Source of the DNA: Augochlora pura
Lineage: Eukaryota; Arthropoda; Insecta; Hymenoptera; Halictidae
Assembly: GCF_028453695.1 (NCBI RefSeq)
Contig: NC_135777.1
Location: 19,953,714-20,017,713 of the forward strand
Direction of reading: 5' to 3'
Length of the DNA stretch: 64,000 nt
The stretch's first letter is position 1. The number at the start of each line of letters is the position of its first letter. The notes under the pieces were generated by a model. It did no database searches and was not told the origin of the DNA. It saw only the letters and a program-made list of their open reading frames with translations. Position numbers and translations under genes: made by a program. Below, piece after piece: positions 11,510-23,800 of this stretch.

Positions 11510-14105
11510 GGACATTGTCTTTTATATAGAAAAGCAAGGCGAAGGAAAATACAGTGAATGCAAAAGAAATTTTAAAATGATAAATGAGGCCATTAAAAAA
11601 TAGATATTGATGCAGTTCGAGTAACTCGCAATCACTGCAGGCAAATTTTGTTTTCCACTAGAGTACATCATCTATTTATCTGTATACCATATCTTATCCC
11701 ACATTGACACACTAACATTAATTACCGCTTGCACGGATTGCCGATTAAACGACCGTGTCCAATTACAGATTACACAATAATTTATGTGACAATTTACATA
11801 ACGATTTCGCCGTGCTCGTAGACGCCGCATTAGACGATTCTTTTCATGAACGATGGATCCTTTCGCGTGTACTCACAAGCTCCGACGCCTTTCGTTCATC
11901 GAAAGTTCGCGGTGTAATCGAATCTAAGGGAGATCGTCTTAGGTTCCACAAAGCGCGCAAAACAGCGGGACCGGCTACGTGATCGCCGATCGCAATCGTA
12001 TGGTTACGGCGTACGGGACATGATTATTGCCTGATCGGAATAATAATTGTAATCATCGCCGGGAGATAATGACGTGGTGACGGCGGCCAGGCGATGCTTC
12101 GACGCCGTAGGTGACACACGGTCATCCACACCTTACACGTTTGAAATCGATCGTCGTCGTCGTCGTCCGCGGCGCTGCGAAGGAAAACGAGATAATTTGG
12201 TTCAGGGATGATCCTTCATCCTCGCGGCTGAGCAATCGAAACGCGCGGACTAATCATTCGGCTCGGATGCCTATGCAATTTTGAAATTTTACAAGGACTT
12301 AATCAATACGTAGGATACCTAGGCTGACATTAATTTTTTACTAGCGTTCGAGACTCGTTTCTATTCTATTTATTAAATTAAATTTTCGCTGAAGTCTTTT
12401 AGCTTTTCATTTACAGTTTTGCTAATTAAATTACTTTGATTTTTGTTCAAATTTTAGGGATTGTTACTCGACGCTGGTTTCCCTCGTCAACAAACGCGTC
12501 GCGAAGATTGATATTTCCGTTTCAATGCAGAATCCAGCAACCGCTCGTTACAGCGCTCGTCGAACAACACTTGTGAATAGAACGGGCGAGTGCAAAAGTC
12601 CTTATTTGATCCGCGGCTGGCATACATTAACTGTTATTTCATATTTATAACCGTTGTGCAATTGGTCGCCGGTAAAAAGACCGACGGGACAAACGAAAGC
12701 ACACGGTAATCCAAGTTCAAGGCTCGATCGTTTAACGCCGCGGACAATTAATCATGCTTGAACGAGAATGGTCGGAGCGAGGCAAAAAAGAAAAAAATGA
12801 ACAAGCAGCAGCAGCAGCAGTAGCAGCGATATGCAACAGGAACGAGGTGACTTAATAAACCGATTTTACAGCGGACGCGCGGGATCTTCTACACGGAGGA
12901 GGGTCGCATCGTAGGAATTGAATTGTCAATGACAAACGGCCGTCCGAGAGAGCCATCGATTAAACTTGCAAATGCGGCCGACATTTACCGCTAACGTCGA
13001 TCAAAACACTGATCATTATTCATTAGCGGGACGGTGACGATTTCGCGAGCGCGCGCGCGCGAACCTACGATTTTTTTTTTTCGGTCATCCCGAACGAACG
13101 GCGCACCGATCCCGAACAAACAGGAGGCGAAGAAGGATGACGTTACGCTCCGCGCGCGCTCTTTTATGGATCAATTTAAAGGTTAGACTCGTTAGAGCCT
13201 CTCCTTGATCCCCCGACACTTTTTTTCCCCTCCCGGGCAGAGAGGTCCGGTATCCTTGAATTTTTGCTCACGACTTTTTAGAATCGTCCGCGCCGGTTAC
13301 TTTGCATTTTAAAGGATGCCCAAGGACGCCGGTGTCGATCCGGACGCGGCCGCTTTTCCCGATCTTTATCTCGCCGCCTTTTTCATCGCGGCTCCGCGCG
13401 GATCGCGATGATCTTTCCCGCGGGTTCGTCGCCGATCATTTTCCACTCCTTTCGTCCGATCCGATCGCTCGAGCGCCTTTATTGCGAAGAGAAACACGCT
13501 GGCAAAAAACGTGCGGGAGCGTTACAAACGTTCGCGTCACCCCGAATACTGTTAGCATAATAATCTCCACTTCCGAATAAGCTGTCGGCAAAAAGTGGGG
13601 AATCACGGCGATAATTGCGCGTTCGTTCCTATAACTCATTTCGTAATATAGTTCGCGCGAAAACGGGTCGAGCGTCGTCGACGCGAGAGCCGAAGTAATT
13701 ATCGAAATATAATCTCGTCTACCTGGAAATCGTATTAAACGCTGCTCATTATCCGTGTTCCGTCGTTATCGAGCGATCGCGGAATAACGAAGAAACGATC
13801 GATGAACGATCGGGTACAAGAACCGGGGAGACCAGAGGTTCCCAGAATCGGCGTGGAAACGAAAAAATCGAAACGGAAATGGAACAAAGCGGGTCTTTGT
13901 TCCGACAGGTTCGTGGAAGGAGTTGCAAAATGGATGGAATCGGCACCGCTGACCCGAAATTATGCAAATGGCGACCGATCGCGGCAGGGACCTTGATTCC
14001 GTGGATCATTTATTTTTTTACGCCGACCCGAATCAGACCACGCCAAGGATCCCTAATTGCGCGGTGGTAACGATTCGAGAGATCGAAACGTCGGCCCCAC
14101 GACAA
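11510..14105. other. Non-coding region, mostly GC-rich
   Basis: AT-rich around 11510-11740 and 12270-12480; otherwise CpG-rich. It contains (CGT)n at 12149-12167, a CAG run at 12807-12828 and alternating CG at 13045-13062. No frame over 92 codons and no recognisable protein or RNA. Confidence 0.5.
12807..12828 (+). repeat. CAG/AGC microsatellite
   Basis: Five uninterrupted CAG units followed by TAGCAGCG. It does not lie in a frame with any supporting coding sequence. Confidence 0.85.
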
Positions 14106-14557
14106 TTAACTCTTTGCAGTAGAATGGCAACTCTGAGGCATCACTGAAATTGTTCTATCGCGTCCCAAGATCATTTTTATACCAACATGTTTAGATTTAA
14201 AAAATTGTTAACCCTTTGGAGTCGGAGCCATTTCACCTGGAAATCTAAAGTACTTTTTTAGACTCACATTCCATTTTATATAACTTGGAGCATTTTATAC
14301 ATTATAGAAATAAAAATTTTATGATTTATGCTGCAGTTAACAGCTCTTGACAATTTTTCAATACGAGTAAATTTGATAAAAATTATTTTGAAACGTGGCA
14401 TAATAATTTTTAGCAGCATCTTAGAGTCGCCACCCGACCGCAAAGGGTTAAACAGTAAAACTGTTGGTACGACTCACAAGAATCAATTTATGCATAAAAT
14501 GAGCCAGGAATTTGTTTTAGATTTACAGCTAAATTGGCTTCGAGCGCAAAGGGTTAA
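14106..14557 (+). mobile_element. Family A MITE interrupted by another family A copy
   Basis: The left half (14106-14211) starts TTAACTCTTTGCAGTAGA and carries ACTCTGAGGCATCA and TTGTTCTATC. The right half (14448-14557) resumes with AACAGTAAAACTGTTGGTAC and ends GGCTTCGAGCGCAAAGGGTT plus AA. Between them sits an inverted family A copy at 14208-14451. Removing that copy and one TTAA restores the continuous family A sequence, as seen uninterrupted at 60220-60240 (AAATTGTTAAATAGTAAAAC). The outer copy is therefore the older insertion. Confidence 0.9.
14208..14451 (-). mobile_element. Family A MITE nested inside another family A copy
   Basis: In minus orientation: the plus-strand left boundary is TTAACCCTTTGGAGTCGGAG and the right boundary is CGCAAAGGGTTAA preceded by AGAGTCGCCACC. 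Both boundaries are TTAA, generated from the single TTAA in the interrupted element. Length is 244 bp including both TTAA copies. A 127-codon frame across this region (14328-14711) is a by-product of the repeat and is not a gene. Confidence 0.9.
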
Positions 14558-15082
14558 AGAATGGAAAGAAAGGATCGCGAGCGATTCAGAAACGAACCTC
14601 GGCGATCGTCGTGGTCGTTCGTCGATCGACGAACGGGGGAAAAAGCTCTCGGACACGTCACGGAGCGAGCGGCGCGCGCGATTCACGCTGTGCCGATTCT
14701 TAATCGATTAGTTCATAGGGAAAAGTGTTTATTACTCATTAACGGCGTTGAAAATAACGCGGAGATCGCGATCGGTCGTCTGGAAAACCGATTAACGCCG
14801 GGTTTCATCGGGATGACCAATATACCATACTTTCAATGCTGTTGCCGTTATCAGCGATCGATTCTACTTCGACTACTTCGAAACAACCATTGACGTCTCT
14901 GTTATTCTTAGATCGTAATTTTTATTCCTCGTACCGCGAGGACGTAAACAACGTTGCTATTCTTGCGTTATATGCTTGATCCTGATTTTGCAGTTCGATG
15001 ACGTCGATTTACTATTGGGTGAAATTAAGAAAGGCGGGCAAGTGATATTTTTGCAATTCTTGAGTCGAGAAGAGAATGATTG
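14558..15082. other. GC-rich spacer, no gene seen
   Basis: CpG-rich to about 14880, then balanced. Frames of up to 110 codons are Arg-rich and domain-free. Nothing else recognised. Confidence 0.5.
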
Positions 15083-15332
15083 TTAACCCCTTGGCCTATC
15101 ATTTTTTTATAGTTACAATGGTAAACGCCTTTTCGATGGTAATTATTTCTTAGGAGAAAAAGGAAATTTATATTTATTGTGTGTTTACGTTTACTAGAAC
15201 GATTAAATATTGATCACAAGGGGACAGGATTTTATTCCGATTTAAAAGGGCGGAATAACAATTATATTTAACAGGATATTAACAGAAATCTCCTACAGAA
15301 GTATGACTCGTTAAAATACGGCAAGGGGTTAA
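15083..15332. mobile_element. TTAA-flanked MITE, family B-like (distinct interior)
   Basis: It begins TTAACCCCTTGGCCTATC and ends TACGGCAAGGGGTTAA, so both TTAA flanks and CCCCTTG inverted ends are intact. The subterminal AGTATGACTCGTTAAAATAC at the right end resembles the AGTATGACTC next to the left end of the 33279 copy. The interior does not obviously match the other B copies, so it may be a separate subfamily. Length is 250 bp, without coding capacity. Confidence 0.75.
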
Positions 15333-15871
15333 AATAGTGCAAAATAAACAGTTTCAGAAATCTATCGTCGCGTAAAGAGCGCCTCGCGCCAAAAGAGACG
15401 TGATTTATTATCTGCCATTTTTAATGGAACATCGTCCGTCGGTATCGTAAGAACGGCAACAGGTGATTGTCAGTTCAGAGGCAACGATGACCATCGCAAC
15501 AGACAAAATCGGACGTGTGAAAAAGTTCGACGTCTTCATCTTGCGAAAGGGCGATTTTGTAACAACGTTCGCAAGGCATCCGAGACATTTCAAAATCGGT
15601 TTGACTAATAGAAATATTCAGGGAACGTAGCAGGCAAACGCAGCTGCGTTTGCCGCGGCACGGAAAAATAGATCACAGACAGATCGGTAATTAATCTTCG
15701 CCGGTTCATAAATCAACGGGGACCGGCTGCGCCGGTTCGTACCGATCGGGAAAAACGGGCTGCGTTGCCGCGGCGACAATTGCCGATACTTTCCACCGTT
15801 GGCCGAACCCGAACGATATCACACGGTCGACGCCACGGAAAACGCGGCGATTTATTAGCATAACGGGAAAG

Positions 15872-15900
15872 TCGACGCGACGCGACGCGACGCGACGCGG
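15872..15900 (+). repeat. CGACG pentanucleotide tandem
   Basis: CGACG repeated about five and a half times without interruption, in a CpG-rich block. Confidence 0.9.
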
Positions 15901-16388
15901 CCAGGAAAGCGCAATAAACCGCGCCGGTTCATCCCGTTTCGAGAGTCCTTGCCGCGATTAACGATCAATTAGGACGGCCGCCGGTTTGCATACTCGCTCG
16001 CGGAGCCGACGTTTACAAACAGGAACAAAACAAGAAGAGAAAAAAAAAGAAACGCCGTCCGCGGACGTCGTTTAAATCCATTAGCTACCGATAAATCACT
16101 TACATTGTGCGAACCGTGCAATTTCGCTCGCCGCCAGGCAAACGTTACGTTTCTCGTTTAGAAAAACGGCCGCGCCTTTTTTTCCCCGATGTTTATAGAT
16201 TACTCGCGTTCGATGTCGTGGTTCTTTTTTTCTTTATTTCGTCGGTTCCGTCGGCGTGCCGAGCGGCCGGCCATCGAGCGGCGAGCAACGCCGGTTGACG
16301 CTCGAAACCGGTGATTTGAGAGTCACGAACCGGCGCAAACCTTCCCACCGCGGAGCACGGAAGATGTCCGCGTTAATGACAGGTACGC

Positions 16389-16423
16389 GTCTCGCTCTCT
16401 CTCTCTCTCTCTCTCTTACTCTC
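16389..16423 (+). repeat. (CT)n microsatellite
   Basis: Nearly perfect CT dinucleotides of about 26 bp followed by TTACTCTC. Confidence 0.9.
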
Positions 16424-17063
16424 GGATCGAATCGTTTAATCATGGGAAGTGGTTCGGTTCTCTAATTCGAGCGGCTTTCACGCGTCACCGAGGGGCCCGC
16501 AACCCGTCGCCCGGGCAACGGCGGAACGCCTCGGTGTGTAACGCGGAGCATTAATAAACGTTACGGACAGTTTGACCCATTAAACGTAAAGGTTACCGCC
16601 GGATAAAAACTCGCATCGAAACTCCTTTGACCGAGCGCAATCTTCTTAACGCGCTTTTTCAGTACACGCGAATGCGTACCCGCCGCTAAAGCCGGTCATA
16701 AATCCTCTTGTCACCTCGTGACGCGACCGTGTAAAACACTCGATCTAGAATGTTTGAATAATTAGCGGGTTGCGGGCAGATGTCGCTCCGACCGGCTCCG
16801 GAGTCGTTTGTAATTCTTTGCCGCGATGCCGAGAGGACACTCTGGTATCAGGCAAACCTAATATGGGTCGCAGGTATGCGTAAAATTGTGTTTCAGCCAA
16901 TTTGATTTCACATTTTCATTTAATCGTGTGAGCAATTCGCTCGACGATTTAATTCATTCGATTGATCGATCAATTATGACATTGTTAGACTGTTAATTTT
17001 GTGCATTTGCGAGAGAAACGGCTGGGTACGATGTGTAAAACAATGGTAAATTTTTTTTAACAA

Positions 17064-17272
17064 TTAACCTTTAGCGGACGACGACTTTTCCGACCAAGTG
17101 ATGTAGCAGGGCGAAGTGATTTTCTCAGATGTGTCGAGTGCCTTGTATATAAATTATTTTCACTTGTATTTGATAAAAATATAATTTATGCAACTATATA
17201 TAATTATATAATTTACGTACAAATTATGTTAACATAGACACTGAGAGTCGCCTCCCGTCCACAAAGGGTTAA
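17064..17272. mobile_element. TTAA-flanked MITE, family C (related to A)
   Basis: The left boundary is TTAACCTTTAGCGGACGACG and the right boundary is CGTCCACAAAGGGTTAA preceded by GAGAGTCGCCTC. The right end closely matches the family A left end in its inverted form (compare 14420-14451). The left end aligns with the same sequence as a diverged inverted repeat. The element therefore appears to carry two A-left-type ends and an unrelated AT-rich interior of about 209 bp total. It may be a chimera or a distinct subfamily. Confidence 0.65.
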
Positions 17273-19500
17273 TATCGAACTAGGGCTTATAACTTGTTAA
17301 AATTATTGAAGGAAGAATTAAGTGTCTAGCCTTTAAAAAGCGACAATGTCACCAAGCAGATTACTATTTAAAATAAAGGTTGACTTTATCAATTGCAAGA
17401 ATCAAACTTACAAATTTTTCACTTTTTAGTGATTACGATAAAATAAATATAAAATATACTATGCACTGTCATGAATAAATTTATATCAGAATTTCAAAGG
17501 ATATCGAATTATAAGTAAAAAAATATTCTCCTTTATAAGGTCTATACTTAATAGCTATTTTATTTCGCTTTCAATAAGGGTTGTAGAAAAAACCGATGAA
17601 TGTCTCTATTTTAAATGGCACCGATCTAATTCATCAAAGAATTCATAAAATTCGTGGTTTAGTCAACGCAGCTGCAAACAGATTTTGATGTCGAACCGTG
17701 CCCGCAATATTTTGGTATTCGAGAAAAGTGGTCGAAATTGCCGGAGGGTTAAGGGTAATGTCAATTTGAGCACTGGGTCCGGTAACGAAGAAGAAGAAGG
17801 AGAGAAGATGATGATGAGGGGAACGGACTCCGAAACGGGAGGAGCTCGCTGGATGTCGAAACGCTGGAAAGAGGAAGCGCCGGGAAGGGGGAAGGAGAGC
17901 GGGGAGTGAAGCGGGGATTGTGGCGGTTCGGAGGCGACTCGCGAGCGTCGCGTAATTACTTAAACGCGGCCCGTAATCACATTGTTCGCCGGGTAATTGC
18001 GCATTAATAGATGAGAACTGGGTCCGCGGCGGCGGCGGCGGCTGGAGGGCTGCGTCGCCGTCGGTCCGCTGACCCGCCTTCACCTTGCGCAATACCATCG
18101 GGCGGTCGTGCCGTGTTCGAAATATACGTCGGACGGTGCGCGCACCGTGGCCGGCTCGTAATTCGCGAATTCCACGCCGGGCAAACCGCTCCGGGCCGCC
18201 ACGCCGGATTTCTCGGGTTTATCCTCTAAGAGCCGTGTATTACACATTTTTTCAGGCGATGTTCACGCGAGAGAGGCCCGAGACGGCCCGCGTGTACCGT
18301 TCGCCCTTAATCCGATGCCGGCGCGCGCGCTGCAAGGAGCAGAGAAGCGACGACGACGACGACGACGACGACGCGGTGCCGAACCGCCAGGAAACATTTA
18401 TTATTCCCCGGGAACAGCGCGCCGGGGCACTGTGTCTTCGGCGAAACTGTTATTTCGGAACCAGATCGTTGCAATTAGGTTTTATCGTGTCCGGGCCAGG
18501 CTCCGCTCGCCTGGTTTCAATTTGGTAGCACCGTTTCCAGCGCCGATACTCCTCGGATCCGCGGCACCTTCGTTAAAGCGCCGAACGCGCGGTGCCTTCT
18601 TATAACCGCTTCATTCAATTTTATACACAATTAAAACCGAGTGACATACGGACCGCGTCCTCACCTGTTCCGCGATCATACCTTGCACGTGTGTGTAATC
18701 GCCGAGCGGGCGGTGAAACGGAATTCGTGAAACTTGACTCGATTCTTGTGCGTCGATTTTGCTCCGACGCGCGACTCTCTTGCGCGTAATAAAGTATCTC
18801 GAAGCGTACGATTACTGTGCCGAGGAGAAAGACTTCGAGGAGTCTGCGTCAGATCTTTAAATGTAGTTGAACGTTCGTATAATGTTTACATTTTATGTGT
18901 TTACTTTATTGGCAGTAATACTGTTTCACTCTCACTTGTTTTTAAAACATAGGTACGTTTATTAAACTTTCCCAAAGCTAAATCTTAATCTTAAAGCTTA
19001 ATCTTTTATTAATTTGTAAAAGTAGCAATAAGAAATTATCAATACCACATATAGGAGAATAAATCGTTGCATATGTATCTTTACAATTTATCATTAATCT
19101 TAAATCAACATACAATATTTACTCACAATTAATAAAGTTCAAAGTAAATAAAATTTGGATTAGTATCTCAAAGCACACAATCTTTGAAATCTCAGCAGTA
19201 CACAAAACGCCATAATAACAAAAAAATGAAACTAGTAGCTAAATTGATTTTGTGAGACCTTGATTAATTCTGAAATCATCCATTTCCCAAATCTACTATA
19301 ATCCATTATATCTTTTCAAACCCATAATATTTTCTATTGCAATACCGCAACGTCATTTATTCAATTTTCATTTATGTCTTTAACAGAACATTTCCAACCC
19401 CATAGAAGGAGGTGGTAAAACCATCCTAATGATTTATTTACATTTGGAGCGCGTTGCGTAGCCGCGATTGCGACACGAAAAATTAGAGTTTACGGTTAAG
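17273..19500. other. Non-coding region, GC-rich core flanked by AT-rich DNA
   Basis: AT-rich at 17273-17640 and 18880-19500; GC-rich between. The 147-151 codon frames here overlap on opposite strands and are rich in Arg/Pro/Ala, with a homopolymeric Asp or Arg run from the CGA microsatellite, so they are not called. A GCG run lies at 18027-18042. Confidence 0.5.
18347..18373 (+). repeat. (CGA)n microsatellite
   Basis: Eight to nine uninterrupted CGA/GAC units. It encodes poly-Asp or poly-Arg in spurious frames. Confidence 0.95.
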
Positions 19501-21240
19501 AGGGCTATTAAAATAGAGTAACGATCCTAACAGCAGTTGCCAATAACGCCGCGAACATGACGAAACATGTTCGACTGTTCGCCACTCTCCGGCAGGCAGC
19601 CTATCCAAAGATCACCCACATAATTCAGTGAGCGCTGACTGACTGACTCATCGATACCGGAACTTCGCGAAACCAGCGCCGGCGGAACGCATTCAGTCAC
19701 GTCCTTGAACCTTGCCTTCGCTCGCGTAGAATGCACGCCGGAGTAATTGAACGAGCGCACCGATCGATCGTCGTCACCCAGAAGACGGATCGCCGGATCG
19801 GCGGATCGTTGCGCAAGAAACGACGCTCGGCCCCCCCTCGTTCGTCCCATCGACGCGCTTGTCGCCGCCGTTTCGCGAACGCCGAAAAATTTAATTTCCA
19901 AGCTTCAACCCTTTTGTCAGTGTAAGCTTCAATCCTTCGTCGGTGTCTCCCGTGTGACAATTCAAACTGTGAGACTTCGCCCTAAAAGTCTAAGCTTCGA
20001 ATAGCAAAACTAGTGTCTCTATATGCACTGTCAATTTTTATATATTTCAGAATTAGTCTTCGATAATAAATTAACAAATGAATATATATTCGTGTATGGA
20101 ACCGAATGATTAACACTCTAGTCATTTGTCATTTCACTAAAACTTGCCATATCATCTGCAATTATTAATAATCGTATACAATAATAAAACAAATTCATTG
20201 CGATCCATTCTCGTTAAAATTCTTACAGACGTTCGTTACAACGGAGTCACCCAGTATGCAAGTATCCGTGACTCATACAGGGATGTTAATCCAATAGCCA
20301 CGATCTCCGTAGGAATTCGCCGGCGAACATTTTATGCCTGTAAGAATTTCATTCTTGGAAAACGTTTAGCACCGGTGGGGATCCCTTGTAAAAGTAAAAG
20401 CAACGTTTACGGGACGACGGGGAACAGTTTGCCAGTTTGCTCCTCTGAATTTCTATGGACTCGATAACAGGCTGCGTTGAACGTTTTCAGAAACGGCGTC
20501 GGCCGCGTGTACGAACAAGGGAACAGGACCCAGGAAGCAGCGTTTCATCGGAACGAACGTTTCCCAGGAAAACGGAGTTTCGATTATACGCGAGGTGCCT
20601 CGTAATCGGCTGATCGATCTTTTGTCGCGGACGCGGACGCGTTCGAATCGCTTCCACAATCAGTCCCGATGCTTCCAGGGAATCTGGGATCATTAGATCG
20701 CTGGAATCGGAACGACGACGACGACGACGACGACGAAGGCACGCGGCGGCGGCGGCGGCAGCGGCCGCGCGGTTTATTTGCGCCGTTCCCTCGTGGGCCG
20801 CTCTCGACAATCGGAAAAAACGTCTTACGAATGGCTCACAAATTACTGCGCTCGCTCAACATCATTAATTAGAGAGCATGACTCACCGCGTTATCGAACG
20901 GACGACGGCGCCTCTCATTGCTGATACGCGTCGCTCGTCGGCCGAGAATAAACCTCGGAACGCCCGAGTTCCCCGCTATGATTACGTAATCGCCACCCTT
21001 TTCCCGACTGTCCGGAGGAAGGACACGCGTTGGATGATCTTTATGGCCGGCGAAGTTCGTATCTCTCGTTGCGAGGGAGAGGCACGACCGTTTTGTGGGA
21101 AGTGGGAAGTGGTGAAACGTGCGGCGATCTACGGGACTCTGATCGAGACAGGCTCCGGTTCTATGGGGAACGGAATCGACTACCGACCGTGTTTTGTAAT
21201 TAACGCTTTGGCCGACCGGTCGTAAACATTTCTGTTGTCA
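19501..21240. other. GC-rich non-coding region, no gene seen
   Basis: Contains a two-unit 23-24 bp tandem duplication at 19900-19946 (AAGCTTCAACCCTT / AAGCTTCAATCCTT) and GAC and CGG microsatellites near 20711-20765. An AT-rich interval lies at 20000-20200. The longest frames (107-124 codons) are Arg-rich and domain-free. Confidence 0.5.
20711..20766 (+). repeat. Compound (ACG)n and (CGG)n microsatellite
   Basis: (ACG/GAC)n at about 20711-20736, then a short spacer, then (CGG)n at 20744-20759 ending CAGCGGCC. Both are uninterrupted in the core. Confidence 0.9.
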
Positions 21241-22620
21241 CGGGGTAATTAAATGTGGCGATATTTTTATATTTTCCTATGATTCGCATTAAACAATTTA
21301 GTTTATTAATTGCGAAAGGTATGCGATATTTAAAGAATTATTTCGTAATAGTTAACATATACATAATATCATAATGCTCAAATTTTAGGTTTCGTTTTTA
21401 TTTTATTTGTTTTATTAATCGCAAAAGATATCTAATACTTAAAAAATTATATAATAATATTAGACCTTACAGTAGTATAATCTAACAATTTTATTGTTAA
21501 ATTTTATTTTTAAATTTTATTTTTAGTTAAAGTTATTACTCAAAGGGAAAATCAGTTGTTATTGCAGGCAATAGGAACTGGTTTTAAATATTTGACAATT
21601 TATATACGTGCATTTCGTTTAAATTTTTCTTGTTTTCTTTTCCTCTTTCTCCACCATACACTCGATTGGAATAAACACATATTTAAGTGGTCCGAAGAAA
21701 GCGTGCTCAGAGAATAAATTAATCAAACGCTCGAGAATTTAATTAAAAACGAGGTCCTCCGACGCCTTTTGTAGCGCATAAAAAATCGAAAAACAACCGC
21801 GTCCCCTAAATAAGGAGCAACTTTCTCGGTACGTAGATTCTGGTTCAATCAGATTTCGGGGCTAAAAAAGCCGTCGATCTTTCGCGCGATCTCCCACGTT
21901 ATACCAAGTATAATTTCACCAAAACGAAGAAAAGGACTTGTTCCGATACCGAATCTGGTCTGGTCGAAATCTCCGTTGAGCCCCGCTTTCACCGGACGAG
22001 CATCCTCGTCGTTCGAATAATTATTATTCATTAAAGAATGGCCCAAACTGGCGCAATTGAATAGAACCAATAGGAAGATGTGAAACAATATTCAAATAAT
22101 ATTTTAGTTTACGGTGTTAAATTTTTCTTAACATCTAATAATATAGAACATTTCTCGCAACGTCACTCTAGTCATTTCAAGATTCATTTAAAGTCTGCTC
22201 TTTCAAATAATTTTTAATGCAATGCTCTGCGAGTAATTATTATTCTTATATTAAATTAAAGCAGACGTTTAAGAGTATTGATAGTGTGATTAGGTTTGTT
22301 TTAATGTTCCTAAAACATTTGAGATTGTCGTGTGTTCCCATTTATCTTATTTCCCATTTTATTATTCCCATTTAATTTATTCCCGTTTGATTTATATTAG
22401 ATTTCATTTTTCACTTAATTGATGACGCCTTCAATTAAGTACTTATAACAATAAATCTTCCAGTTCTATTTGCAACATTAGATAAATAAAAATGGGAGCT
22501 CGATTTACCTATCAATTTTATTTAATTTTTCTAAATTCACACTCCGTCGCCTAATTTTTAATAACATAGATATAAATAGCCAGAAGTTGAAATAAATAAG
22601 AATTAAATGGACACACAAAT
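21241..22620. other. AT-rich non-coding stretch, nothing recognised
   Basis: Low-GC DNA with dense stops and short T- and A-rich runs. The 79-codon minus frame at 21849-22088 has a hydrophobic start but no recognisable identity and no support. Confidence 0.5.
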
Positions 22621-22906
22621 TGGCACCGGCGCGCCAACCATAATCGGTGCCCAGGCTTAATTGCGGAAGGGGAAGACAGGTGGTGGGTCCGAGGCGCTAT
22701 TTACGGCGCGATATGCCGACTAATGAGAAAATCTTAATCAGGCGCGTGACACGCGTGCCTACGTGCCTGCACGTTTTTCGCGCGTGTAATAATCCCCTCG
22801 CGGTTCCGCGCTGGGACGCCCCTCGGCATCGACACCTAGAACGGATCGCCGTCGTCGAGGACTTCCCCGTTCTCGTCTGTGAGAAAGGCCGCGTAGGAAT
22901 ACGAGA

Positions 22907-22929
22907 TTAGGCTTCTCTAAGAAGCCTAA
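22907..22929. repeat. Perfect 9-bp-arm hairpin, 5-nt loop
   Basis: TTAGGCTTC, loop TCTAA, then GAAGCCTAA. It is a compact stem-loop without a following T-run. Its role is unknown and it may be chance. Confidence 0.7.
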
Positions 22930-23758
22930 GAAGAACGACTCTGGGAATCTGGGAAAATTCGAGTGCCGCCGGCCGAGTGCCGTGCCAATTGATACTTGTT
23001 GTCTTTCGGCTGCTATTTAGCAGATCGCATCGTGACAGCGCCCGGAGAATCGCGAAACAAGCATCGTCGGGGTGAGAATTGCATCCGCGTACACTTTGAC
23101 CGAGAGTTGCAGAAAATAGTGCAAAATTATGCAATTGCTTCTGAGTCGTATAGCGAGCTCTTGCAATTTGTAGCATCGAAGATGTGGAAATGATTGAAAT
23201 GAGAATGATTTTATTTTCGTGGTATTCGGATTTCATTAAATTATTATTTTTCTCTATGTTATTAGCTGGCTAATCCTTTGTTAATAAATTCGTCGAGTCA
23301 AATTAAGCAATTTAACGTTCTTAAAAAAGCGTTCGATCCATTATAATGTTAACCATATTTGTATATCTTCGCTTAAGTTACCGAAACCTATCGAATTGAT
23401 CAAAGAGAAATAGTTAAACCAATTACGTGTCGTGAAACCGAGGTAAAGAGCCCCGGATCGTTGAAAAAAAAAAACGAAGAGGATCGAGGATGACGAGGCG
23501 TTGATAAGAGCAGTATATCTAGCGGTATAATATACGGCGGCGGTGCCCTTGTTAAACCGGCGGCTATGCTCGGCGGTTAACACGCACCCGGGAGCCTCTA
23601 ATTACGCGGCGACACCACCGTGCAGAAAAACCGATCGCATTACGCAGGATAATCTCGCGGTGGACGCGTAAACGAGCTCTCGGCGGCGTGCACGGGCGTG
23701 ACGTGAAAAATAACCGGCGCAAATTGACCGCGTCGATCGCGCTAATCGCGGCAAAAGG

Positions 23759-23776
23759 CGCGCGCGCGCGCTCGCG
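23759..23776. repeat. Alternating CG tract
   Basis: Uninterrupted CGCGCGCGCGCG followed by CTCGCG. Alternating purine-pyrimidine sequence of this type can adopt Z-DNA. Confidence 0.85.
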
Positions 23777-23782
23777 TCGCTT

Positions 23783-23800
23783 CCCTCCCCTCCCCTCCCC
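23783..23800 (-). other. Potential G-quadruplex (one-base loops)
   Basis: The plus strand reads CCCTCCCCTCCCCTCCCC. The minus strand therefore has four G-runs of at least three separated by single A residues, the most stable loop arrangement for a parallel G-quadruplex. Folding in vivo is inferred. Confidence 0.7.

Larger units (their letters stand above)
15333..17063. other. GC-rich non-coding region with simple repeats
   Basis: CpG-rich to about 16870, then AT-rich. It contains the CGACG pentanucleotide at 15872-15900 and the CT tract at 16389-16423. Frames reach only 69 codons. No gene seen. Confidence 0.5.
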
